Shown here piece after piece: positions 1-5,661 of a stretch of 5,917 nt of DNA. The DNA lies in NCBI GenBank assembly GCA_946885905.1, contig CAMPHL010000185.1, positions 1 through 5,917 of the forward strand, in the 5' to 3' direction. The position numbers and the translations under genes are program-made. How positions within the stretch are numbered: position 1 is the stretch's first letter; the number at the start of each line of letters is the position of its first letter. The DNA comes from an uncultured Pseudomonadota bacterium. GTDB lineage: Bacteria; Pseudomonadota; Gammaproteobacteria; Burkholderiales; Usitatibacteraceae. The notes under the pieces were generated by a model, which saw only the letters and a program-made list of their open reading frames with translations, was not told where the DNA came from and ran no database searches.

Positions 1-65
1 GTGCCGCGAGATCGCGCGGACGCGCGTAGCGCTTCGCACCGCGCGTCCGCGCGATCTCGCGGCAC
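1..65. repeat. Perfect 26-bp inverted repeat (likely fold-back artefact)
   Basis: Bases 1-26 are the exact reverse complement of bases 40-65, with a 13-base spacer (27-39) whose ends pair further (29-31 with 35-37). Read in the mutS frame, the right arm gives conserved MutS sequence (RTARPRDLA), while codons before base 23 give residues that do not match the usual ER-I-x-AR lead-in. The left arm therefore looks like a copied-back end of a read or contig. The pairing was checked base by base; the artefact interpretation is inference. Confidence 0.9.
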
Positions 66-1522
66 TGCGCGACACGCTCGCCACGCTGCCGGCGCTTCAC
101 GACCTGCTCCACGAAAGCGGCCAGGCCGGGCTCGATCGCCTGGCCGAAAGCCTCGCGCCGGCGCCCGAGGTGCATGCCGCGCTCGCCGATGCGATCAAGG
201 ACGAGCCCGCGACCGCGCTGCGCGAGGGCGGCGTGATCCGCGACGGCCACGACGCCGAGCTGGACGAGCTGCGCGCGATCCAGGGCGACTGCAGCTCGTT
301 CTTGCAGGCGATGGAGGCGCGCGAGCGCGAGCGGACCGGCATCGCCAACCTGCGGGTCGAGTTCAACAAGGTCCACGGCTTCTACATCGAGATCACCCAG
401 GCGAACCTCGCCAAGGTCCCGCTCGAGTACAAGCGCCGCCAGACGTTGAAGAACGCCGAGCGCTTCATCACGCCGGAGCTCAAGGCCTTCGAGGACAAGT
501 CGCTTGCGGCCGGCGAACGCGCGCTCGCGCGCGAGAAGGCGCTCTACGAGGCCCTGCTCGACACGTTGAATGCGCACCTCGCGCGCCTGCAGTCGATCGC
601 GCAGGCCTGCGCCGAGCTGGACGCGCTGTGCGCGCTGGCCGCCGCGGCCGAGGCGCTCGACCTCTCCCGCCCGCGCTTCGCCAACGAGGATTGCATCGAC
701 ATCCACGAGGGACGCCACCTCGTGGTGGAGAGCCAGGTCGAGGACTTCATCCCGAACGACACGAGCCTCAACCGCTCGCGCCAGGTGCTGCTCATCACCG
801 GGCCGAACATGGGCGGCAAGTCGACGTACATGCGGCAGGTGGCGCAGATCGCGCTGCTCGCCTACTGCGGCTCGTTCGTGCCCGCAAGATCGGCCGTGCT
901 CGGTCCCATCGACCGGATATTCACCCGCATCGGCGCGTCCGACGACCTCGCGGGCGGCCGCTCGACGTTCATGGTGGAGATGACCGAAGCGGCGACGATC
1001 CTCAACAACGCGACCCCGCGCAGCCTGGTGCTCGTGGACGAGATCGGCCGTGGCACGTCGACCTTCGACGGCCTGGCGCTGGCCTACGCGATCGCGCGCC
1101 ACCTCGCCGAGCGCGTGCGCTGCTACACCCTCTTCGCCACGCACTACTTCGAGCTCACCGAGCTCGCGGGCTCCATTCCCAACGTCGCCAACGTCCACCT
1201 CGATGCGGTCGAGCACAAGGACCGCATCGTCTTCCTGCACAAGCTGGAGGGCGGCCCCGCCGATCGCTCGTACGGCATCCACGTCGCCCACCTGGCCGGC
1301 ATCCCGAAGGACGTCGTGCGCGCCGCGCGCAAGCACCTGTCCGAGCTGGAGAAGCAGCTGCGTCCGGCCGGCGCGCAGGACGACCTGTTCGCGCCGCGCG
1401 AATCCAACGCACCCGCGGAAGATGCGCTCCGACGCGAGCTGGCGGCCCTCGATCCGGACAAGCTCTCGCCGCGCGAGGCGATGGAGGCGCTGTACAGGCT
1501 CAAGGACCTGGCGGACGAGTGA
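2..1522 (+). CDS. mutS: DNA mismatch repair protein MutS (5'-truncated)
   Basis: MutS recognises mismatches and small loops and, through its ATPase, recruits MutL. The reading frame is open from base 2 to TGA at 1520-1522, so only about the C-terminal 500 or so residues of a protein normally near 850 are present; the mismatch-binding and connector domains lie off the left edge. Visible in order: the core-domain segment [11 protein letters not shown] (38-67), a clamp region ([15 protein letters not shown], about 362-410), Walker [10 protein letters not shown] (800-826), the ABC-type signature loop [17 protein letters not shown] (from 932), Walker [17 protein letters not shown] with catalytic DE at 1037-1042, and the [10 protein letters not shown] switch region (from 1136). 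QDDLF at 1376-1390 fits a beta-clamp-binding motif, followed by the conserved C-terminal helical segment. The first about 22 bases do not fit MutS and are probably a fold-back artefact. The ATG at 170 is internal, not the real start. The downstream lipoprotein gene begins on the last base of the stop. Confidence 0.96.
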   Translation, partial: CREIARTRVALRTARPRDLAALRDTLATLPALHDLLHESGQAGLDRLAESLAPAPEVHAALADAIKDEPATALREGGVIRDGHDAELDELRAIQGDCSSFLQAMEARERERTGIANLRVEFNKVHGFYIEITQANLAKVPLEYKRRQTLKNAERFITPELKAFEDKSLAAGERALAREKALYEALLDTLNAHLARLQSIAQACAELDALCALAAAAEALDLSRPRFANEDCIDIHEGRHLVVESQVEDFIPNDTSLNRSRQVLLITGPNMGGKSTYMRQVAQIALLAYCGSFVPARSAVLGPIDRIFTRIGASDDLAGGRSTFMVEMTEAATILNNATPRSLVLVDEIGRGTSTFDGLALAYAIARHLAERVRCYTLFATHYFELTELAGSIPNVANVHLDAVEHKDRIVFLHKLEGGPADRSYGIHVAHLAGIPKDVVRAARKHLSELEKQLRPAGAQDDLFAPRESNAPAEDALRRELAALDPDKLSPREAMEALYRLKDLADE

Positions 1523-2502
1523 TGGGGCCAGGCAATGAGAGTCCGACCCCAAAGGCCAGCGCACTAGCTTTCCTGCTCATCCTGGTCTCGGGGTGTGCCA
1601 CCGCTCCCCCGCCCCCGGACGCCTTCACCTTCGCCGTCCTCGCCGACATCGGCTACGGCCCGAAGGAGGAACGCCACTTCCTCGAGACGATGCGACGCAT
1701 CGATGCCGAAGCGCCCGCGTTCACGGTGCACCTCGGCGACTTCATGGCGCACGAGCCGTGCACCGACGAGTTCTTCCAGCGCCGGCGCAGGCAGTTCGAC
1801 GAATCGGCGGCCCCCTTCATCCTCACGCCGGGCGACAACGAATGGCAGGACTGCCCGAAATGGCCGGGCCCGCGCGACGCGCGCGAGAGCCTCGCGGCGC
1901 TGCGCCGCATCTTCTTTCCCGACCGCTGGTCGATGGGGCGGCGGCGCATGGAGACTCTCGCCCAGGACCGATGCATCGCGTCAGCTCCGCCTGCATGCGG
2001 CTGCGCCCCGCACCCGGAGAATCGCCAGTGGCGGCAGGGCCGGGCGCTGTTCGTGACGCTGAACATCCCCGGCCATCACAACAACGTCGGACACGATCCG
2101 CAGGAAGCCGCCTGCCGCAATGCCGCGAACGCCGAGTGGCTCGAGCGCGCCGCCGCGGCGGCCGAAAGCCCGGAGGTGCGCACACTCGTGGTCCTCACCC
2201 AGGCCAACCCCTGGGAGCCCTACCCGAGGCAGTATCGGCACGTGTTCGACGGCTTCATCGAACGGATGGCGGCGCTCCCACCGCGTCTTGCGAAGCCGAT
2301 CCTCTTCGTGCACGGCGACACGCATCACTACCGCGTGACCGAATTCATCGGCACCGATGGCCAGCCCGTGGGCGGAATCACGAGAATGGAAGTGCACGGC
2401 ACGCCGGCAATCGGCTGGGTGCTCGTCACGGTGGATACCACGCGCGACGATCCGTTCGACTTCGACCCGAGGCTCGTGGCCTTCTCGATCCCCGGGCAGT
2501 AG
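1522..2502 (+). CDS. Predicted lipoprotein with metallophosphoesterase (calcineurin-like) fold
   Basis: A predicted 326-residue exported lipoprotein. A hydrophobic stretch (about residues 14-24) ends in lipobox LVSG with Cys25, then a proline-rich linker. The rest resembles a calcineurin-like phosphoesterase: a beta strand ending in ADIGYG (Asp42), HLGD (Asp73), TPGDNEW (104-108) in place of the usual GNH[ED], and FVHGDTHHY (263-270) in place of GHxH. These spacings and strand contexts support a two-metal phosphoesterase fold, but the first motif has Gly where D-x-H has His, so metal ligation differs from the canonical family and the substrate is unknown. Eight or so cysteines, several in the exported domain (80, 111, 151, 159, 161, 198), would allow disulfides. 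ATG 1522-1524 overlaps the mutS TGA by one base (TGATG), suggesting translational coupling; no clear Shine-Dalgarno is visible. The first 12 residues are unusually polar with only one Lys for a signal peptide and coincide with a REP-like sequence. It converges on slyD with a 9-bp gap. Confidence 0.8.
   Translation: MGPGNESPTPKASALAFLLILVSGCATAPPPPDAFTFAVLADIGYGPKEERHFLETMRRIDAEAPAFTVHLGDFMAHEPCTDEFFQRRRRQFDESAAPFILTPGDNEWQDCPKWPGPRDARESLAALRRIFFPDRWSMGRRRMETLAQDRCIASAPPACGCAPHPENRQWRQGRALFVTLNIPGHHNNVGHDPQEAACRNAANAEWLERAAAAAESPEVRTLVVLTQANPWEPYPRQYRHVFDGFIERMAALPPRLAKPILFVHGDTHHYRVTEFIGTDGQPVGGITRMEVHGTPAIGWVLVTVDTTRDDPFDFDPRLVAFSIPGQ
1523..1551. repeat. Possible REP-like or mobile-element remnant at the mutS/lipoprotein junction
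   Basis: The segment is bounded by TGGGG (1523-1527) and CCCCA (1547-1551), and the inner flanks continue as an imperfect inverted repeat (TGGGGCCAGG against TGGGGTCGGA, 7 of 10 positions matching). On the minus strand it reads TGGGGTCGGACTC followed by an AT-richer centre, which resembles short dispersed elements I associate with environmental proteobacteria. It lies exactly between the mutS stop and the signal peptide of the next gene, and it encodes that gene's first codons. Only one copy is present here, so repeat status cannot be shown from this window. Confidence 0.35.
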
Positions 2503-2511
2503 GCGCGCCGC

Positions 2512-2997
2512 TCAGCCGGCCGAGATGCCCGGATCCTCGTGCGCGTGGCCATGCGAGAGCTCCTCGCGCGTCGCCTTGCGAATGTCCTTCACCGCGCACT
2601 TGAACAAGAGGCGCTCGCCCGCATACGGATGGTTCGCGTCCACGACGACCTTGTCGGCGGCGATGTCGGTCACGGTATAGATGCGCGCCTCGTCCTCGTC
2701 GTCGCCGGGCACGCCTTCGAACTGCATGCCGACTTCGAGGGTCTCGGGGAAACGATCGCGCGGCTCCACGCGAAGCAAATCCGGGTCGTAATCGCCGAAA
2801 GCGTCCTCGGGATCCAGGGTGAGGCTCAGCTCGTGCCCCACTTCCGTGCCCTGGAGCGCTTCCTCGACTCTGGGAAAGATGCCGCCGTAGCCGCCGTGCA
2901 GGTAGGCGAGGCGCGCGCCCTCCTCTTCCAGGGGTTCGCCGTCGGCGTTGCGCAACTCGTAAGCAAGGGTGACCACGCTGCCGCGGTCAATTCGCAC
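2512..2997 (-). CDS. slyD: FKBP-type peptidyl-prolyl isomerase, SlyD family
   Basis: SlyD is a cytosolic prolyl cis-trans isomerase and chaperone, which in enterobacteria also binds nickel and helps hydrogenase maturation. The 161-residue product matches the family throughout: an N-terminal FKBP strand (SVVTLAYELRNADGEPLEE), the YLHGGYGG...VEEALQGTEVG segment (32-54), EDAFGDYDPDLL leading into the insert-in-flap chaperone domain (about 70-120), then VVVDANHPYAGERL (117-130) and a REELSHGHAHE end. It starts at GTG (2997-2995); the family alignment supports this over a GTG seven codons later. An AAGGAG sits 16 bases upstream, too far to be ideal, but the gene overlaps the end of the peroxiredoxin gene by 11 bp, so coupling is likely. 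The C-terminal His/Cys-rich metal tail of the E. coli protein is nearly absent: three His and no Cys, with Cys134 the only Cys in the protein. Nickel storage is therefore doubtful, while the isomerase/chaperone role should remain. Confidence 0.93.
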   Translation of the reverse strand: MRIDRGSVVTLAYELRNADGEPLEEEGARLAYLHGGYGGIFPRVEEALQGTEVGHELSLTLDPEDAFGDYDPDLLRVEPRDRFPETLEVGMQFEGVPGDDEDEARIYTVTDIAADKVVVDANHPYAGERLLFKCAVKDIRKATREELSHGHAHEDPGISAG

Positions 2998-3472
2998 GCT
3001 TGCTGCCGTTCAGCTCCTTGCAGACCTTGAGCACCGCGTCCACGTGTCCCCTGGGATTCACGTCCTGCAGGATGTGGCGCACCACGCCCTTCTTGTCGAT
3101 CACGAAGGTCGAGCGCATGAGGCACGAGCGCGGGTGGCCATCCACGATCTTCTCCTGGATCACCTCGTAGAGCTTGCAGACTTCCCAGTCGGTGTCGGCA
3201 AGGAGCTCGACGGTGAGGCCGTGCTCGTCGCGGAACGCCTGGTGCGAGAGCACGTCGTCGCGCGAGACGCCGAAGACGATGGTATCGAGCTTGGTGAACT
3301 CGTTCTCCCGATCGCTGAAGCCGATCGCCTGGAGCGTGCAGCCGGGCGTGCCGTCCTTCGGGTAGAAGTAGAGGACAACGTTCTTCTTCCCCTTGTACTT
3401 GGAGATGTCGGTCATCTCCATGCTCGCGTTGGGGAGCTGGAAGGATGGAGCTGGCTGGCCTACATGTAGCAT
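2987..3472 (-). CDS. bcp: Thioredoxin-dependent peroxiredoxin, BCP/PrxQ family
   Basis: This cytosolic peroxiredoxin should reduce H2O2 and alkyl hydroperoxides. From ATG at 3472 the product has 161 residues, near the usual 155-160. It shows the typical opening (VGQPAPSFQLP), the VVLYFYPKDGTPGCT active site with peroxidatic Cys45 and Thr42, then DTIVFGVSRDD, ADTDWEVCKLY, and STFVIDKKGVVRHI. An in-frame GTG at 3478 would add two residues; I prefer the ATG because the opening then matches the family and Cys45 falls at the E. coli number. Position 50, the resolving Cys of E. coli BCP, is Ile, and the alternative helix-3 position (about 81) is Arg. Cys99, Cys117 and Cys151 are present and one could take over, or the enzyme may work as a 1-Cys type. 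It is the first gene of a two-gene unit with slyD, overlapping by 11 bp, and is divergent from the roxA-like gene. Confidence 0.93.
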   Translation of the reverse strand: MLHVGQPAPSFQLPNASMEMTDISKYKGKKNVVLYFYPKDGTPGCTLQAIGFSDRENEFTKLDTIVFGVSRDDVLSHQAFRDEHGLTVELLADTDWEVCKLYEVIQEKIVDGHPRSCLMRSTFVIDKKGVVRHILQDVNPRGHVDAVLKVCKELNGSKRAN

Positions 3473-3519
3473 TGGCACCCGCGTACGCTCGACAGTCGAA
3501 TCGATTCTAGCCCAATTTC
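3473..3519. promoter_or_regulatory. Divergent promoter region between bcp and the roxA-like gene
   Basis: Only 47 bp separate the two ATG codons, so promoters must overlap each other or the coding ends. On the minus strand TAGAAT (3509-3504) matches a sigma-70 -10 box at five of six positions and lies 31 bases before the bcp ATG; no good -35 is visible at standard spacing. On the plus strand TCGACA (3489-3494) resembles a -35 box but has no matching -10. Three perfect palindromic motifs are packed here: GCGTACGC (3481-3488), TCGA-CAG-TCGA (3489-3499) and GAATCGATTC (3498-3507). Neither flanking gene has a clear Shine-Dalgarno. The assignment rests on gene orientation; the boxes are weak. Confidence 0.4.
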
Positions 3520-4650
3520 ATGGCGCGCAAGCAATCGGAAATCCTCGATGTGAAGCGGTTCATGCGCACCCACTGGCAGCGCGAGCCGCTGCTCGTGCGC
3601 GGTGCCTTCCCCGCCTTCGAGGATCCGCTTTCGCCGCGCGAAGTCCTCGCGCTCGCGGCCGATCCCGACGCGACCTCGCGCCTGGTCCGCCGCAAGGGCC
3701 ATTCCTGGTCGGTCGAGCACGGACCTTTTTCCACCCAGCGACTCAAGCAGCTTCCAGGCCGCGACTGGACGGTGCTCGTGCAGGACACGAACCGGTTCTC
3801 GCGCAAGGCGCAATCGCTCCTCGCGCGCTTCGATTTCGTCCCGCACGTGCGCATCGACGACGTGATGGTGAGCTACGCGCTCCCGGGCGGCGGCGTGGGA
3901 CCCCACGTCGATTCCTACGACGTCTTCCTGCTGCAGGGACGCGGGCGGCGCCGCTGGCGCATCTCCCGCCAGCGCAACCTCGAATTCGTGCCTGGCCTTC
4001 CTCTCGAAATACTCCAGCGGTTCGCGCCCCAGCAGGAGTGGACGCTCGAGGCCGGCGACATGCTGTACCTGCCGCCCGGCGTGGCGCACGACGGCATCGC
4101 CGAATCGGAATGCCTTACATGGTCGATCGGTCTTCGCGCACCGTCGGATGCCGAGCTCGTCGCGGGCTTCCTCGATTTCCTGCGCGATCGCATCGAGCCC
4201 CAAGGCCATTACGGCGATGCCGGCGCGCGGCCCTCCCGGCACCCGGGCGAGATCCCGGCCTCCCTCGAGCGGCACGTGGCAGAGGTCCTGCGCACCATCC
4301 GCTGGAGCGCGCGCGAGGTGCGGGAATTCACCGGGCGGATCCTCACGGAGCCCAAGCCTCAGGTGTATTTCACCCCGCCGCGCAAGCCGCTCGCACGCAC
4401 CGCTTTCGTGCGCGCTGCCACCGGGCGCGGGCTCAGCCTCGATCCCGGGTCGAGGCTCGCCTTTTCTGGCACGATGTGCTTCTTGAATGGGGAGGCGGTC
4501 GCTGTCCCCGCCGCGGCGCGTGGCATCGTGCGCCGATTGGCGGATGCGCGCCGGCTTGCGGCGCGCGTGAAGGCGCCGGCCGCGTTCTGGGATGTGGCGC
4601 ACGCGTGGTACCTGGAGGGGGCATTGCACGTGGACGGAGGTGAAACATGA
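3520..4650 (+). CDS. roxA: RoxA/YcfD-type cupin, ribosomal protein L16 arginine hydroxylase-like
   Basis: A JmjC-like cupin oxygenase of the family whose E. coli member YcfD (RoxA) uses Fe(II), O2 and 2-oxoglutarate to hydroxylate an arginine of ribosomal protein L16. The 376-residue product is close to the 373 of YcfD. Visible: an N-terminal HWQREPLLVRGAF segment (18-30), RIDDVMVSYALPGGGVGPHVDSYDVFLLQGRGRRRWRI (111-148) in two parts carrying the HxD metal motif His129/Asp131 and Arg144 at the likely 2-oxoglutarate-binding place, then EAGDMLYLPPGVAHDG (177-192) with the distal ligand His190, and GLRAPSD. A C-terminal helical and winged-helix-like region follows (about 210-376), as in the family dimerisation part. 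All three iron ligands are present, so it should be active. ATG 3520 lacks a clear ribosome-binding site, and only a short leader is possible. It heads a unit with the DUF7931-like gene (4-bp ATGA overlap). L16 as substrate is inferred from family. Confidence 0.92.
   Translation: MARKQSEILDVKRFMRTHWQREPLLVRGAFPAFEDPLSPREVLALAADPDATSRLVRRKGHSWSVEHGPFSTQRLKQLPGRDWTVLVQDTNRFSRKAQSLLARFDFVPHVRIDDVMVSYALPGGGVGPHVDSYDVFLLQGRGRRRWRISRQRNLEFVPGLPLEILQRFAPQQEWTLEAGDMLYLPPGVAHDGIAESECLTWSIGLRAPSDAELVAGFLDFLRDRIEPQGHYGDAGARPSRHPGEIPASLERHVAEVLRTIRWSAREVREFTGRILTEPKPQVYFTPPRKPLARTAFVRAATGRGLSLDPGSRLAFSGTMCFLNGEAVAVPAAARGIVRRLADARRLAARVKAPAAFWDVAHAWYLEGALHVDGGET
4636..4643 (+). promoter_or_regulatory. Strong Shine-Dalgarno for the DUF7931-like gene
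   Basis: GGAGGTGA lies within the last codons of the roxA-like gene, three bases before ATG 4647. It is an eight-base match to the anti-Shine-Dalgarno sequence and by far the best in the window, so this gene can be initiated strongly in addition to being coupled through the ATGA overlap. Confidence 0.75.
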
Positions 4651-5150
4651 GCCAGGCCGACGCCGCACCAAAGTCGAGCTACCGGCAGATCTCGGGCATC
4701 GCCGAATCGCTCGCCGCGATCGAGGAAGTCATCGGCGCCGCCCACAGCGCCATCCGGGTCTTCGACACCACGCTCTCGAACCGCGGATTCAATTCACTGG
4801 CGCTCGCCGAGAAGCTGCGCGAGTTCCTGGTCTCGGGCCGCGCGCACCGCATCTTCATCGCGCTGCACGACACGGCGCTGCTCGAACGCGAGAACCCGCG
4901 GCTGCTCACGCTGCTGCGCCAGTTTCCGATGTCCGTCGAGATCCACCGGACGCTCGCCCAGGCCCGCAACGCCAACGACCCGTTCGTGGTGGCCGACGAC
5001 CACAGCGTGTGGCGCCAGCTCCACTACGAGCAGCCGCGCGCGATCGTCGCGTTGCATTCGCCGGCCGATGCGCTGCCGATCATGCAGCGCTTCGACGAGA
5101 TCTGGCAGCTTTCGGAACCCGCTGTTTCCGCGACGACGACGGGCTTATGA
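4647..5150 (+). CDS. DUF7931-like conserved hypothetical protein
   Basis: A 167-residue soluble protein without signal peptide or membrane segment. Its pattern, AAHSAIRVFDTTLSNRGFNS (31-50), a leucine-rich helix, then RIFIALHDTALLERENPRL, LLRQFPMSVEIHRT, NDPFVVADDHSVWRQLHYEQPRA split over two strands, and the ending RFDEIWQLSEPAVSATTTGL, matches what I recall of the domain called DUF7931, found in betaproteobacteria alone or after a GNAT acetyltransferase. The alternating strands and the VADDHSVWR segment resemble the phospholipase D-like fold, but no HxK catalytic motif is present, so enzymatic activity is not supported. The ATG overlaps the roxA-like stop (ATGA) and has a very strong Shine-Dalgarno, so it is co-expressed with that oxygenase. 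The function is unknown. The family name is from memory and needs a profile search; that the gene is real is near certain. Confidence 0.82.
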   Translation: MSQADAAPKSSYRQISGIAESLAAIEEVIGAAHSAIRVFDTTLSNRGFNSLALAEKLREFLVSGRAHRIFIALHDTALLERENPRLLTLLRQFPMSVEIHRTLAQARNANDPFVVADDHSVWRQLHYEQPRAIVALHSPADALPIMQRFDEIWQLSEPAVSATTTGL

Positions 5151-5163
5151 CCGAGAGTCCGGA

Positions 5164-5661
5164 ATGAAAACGCCCGTCGTTCTCGCAACCGCCGCGCTTG
5201 CCCTTGCCGCCTGCGGCCAGCAAAGGTCCCCGCCCCCGCCGCCCAAGACCGAAGCCAAGCTCGCGGCGGCGAGCGCTCGGGCCGCCGCGCCGATGCCGCG
5301 TTCAGGCGTCGCGCCAGCCGAAGCCCTCGGACTGCGTCGCGACGCCGATCCACTCCTCTTCGCAACCCGCCGCTTTCGCGAGCGCGGCGCGCGCCAGCTC
5401 GGCGCGGTTGTTCTGCTGCGAGAGATGCGCGGCGATGAGGTGGCGCAGGCGCGAGCGGTCCAGGCACGACACCAGGTGCCCGGCATCCGCGTTCGAGAGG
5501 TGGCCGAAGCGCCCGGAGACGCGCTGCTTGAGGCTGAACGGATAAGCGCCACCCATCAGCATGTCGAGGTCGTGGTTGCACTCGATCACCAGGGCTTCGC
5601 ACCCGGACAGGCAATCGACCACGTGCTGCGTGATGCATCCCAGGTCCGTCACCACTCCTAG
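5164..5661 (+). CDS. Predicted small lipoprotein; 3' end uncertain
   Basis: The start is convincing: ATGAAAACG at 5164, a lysine, a hydrophobic stretch and a lipobox LAAC with Cys17, followed by GQQRSPPPPPK and an Ala-rich linker, as in short anchored lipoproteins. The 3' part is not convincing. The frame stays open to TAG 5659-5661 (165 residues), but from 5302 on it lies exactly codon-on-codon antisense to the MBL-fold gene, where the translated sequence looks like a high-GC shadow (Arg/Ala rich, no domain). No plus-strand stop exists in any frame from 5168 to 5435, so the real gene must either overlap the MBL gene or have lost its own end. No Shine-Dalgarno is evident; it sits 13 bases after the DUF7931-like stop, linked by a six-codon mini-ORF. 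Family unknown. The first about 46 residues are likely real and the remainder doubtful. Confidence 0.45.
   Translation: MKTPVVLATAALALAACGQQRSPPPPPKTEAKLAAASARAAAPMPRSGVAPAEALGLRRDADPLLFATRRFRERGARQLGAVVLLREMRGDEVAQARAVQARHQVPGIRVREVAEAPGDALLEAERISATHQHVEVVVALDHQGFAPGQAIDHVLRDASQVRHHS

Noticed and set aside
170..172. ATG as a possible mutS start
   Set aside because: Conserved MutS sequence continues upstream in frame (38-169), so this is an internal Met.
1..1521. A frame-1 plus-strand reading frame open from base 1 into the phosphoesterase, which could suggest an 833-residue fusion
   Set aside because: Upstream of 1522 it is an Arg/Ala-rich shadow of mutS in another frame; the MutS motifs are in frame 2.
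1537..1545. GAGAGTCCG shared with 5153-5161, both near lipoprotein starts
   Set aside because: The match is nine bases with different flanks; chance is a sufficient explanation.
2503..2511. A bidirectional terminator between the phosphoesterase and slyD genes
   Set aside because: The gap is only 9 bp, and no stem-loop with a T tract is visible on either strand.
1593..2603. A 336-codon plus-strand frame overlapping the phosphoesterase and the end of slyD
   Set aside because: The sequence is Arg/Pro/Ala-rich without motifs, and it crosses two well-supported genes.
3460..4671. A 403-codon minus-strand open frame opposite the roxA-like gene
   Set aside because: It is antisense to a gene with complete catalytic motifs; its translation is low-complexity Arg/Ala/Glu sequence with no recognisable domain. 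Long antisense frames are expected at this GC content.
5024..5638. A 204-codon minus-strand frame spanning the MBL end, the lipoprotein start and the DUF7931-like end
   Set aside because: It crosses three better-supported genes and shows no domain or conserved motif.
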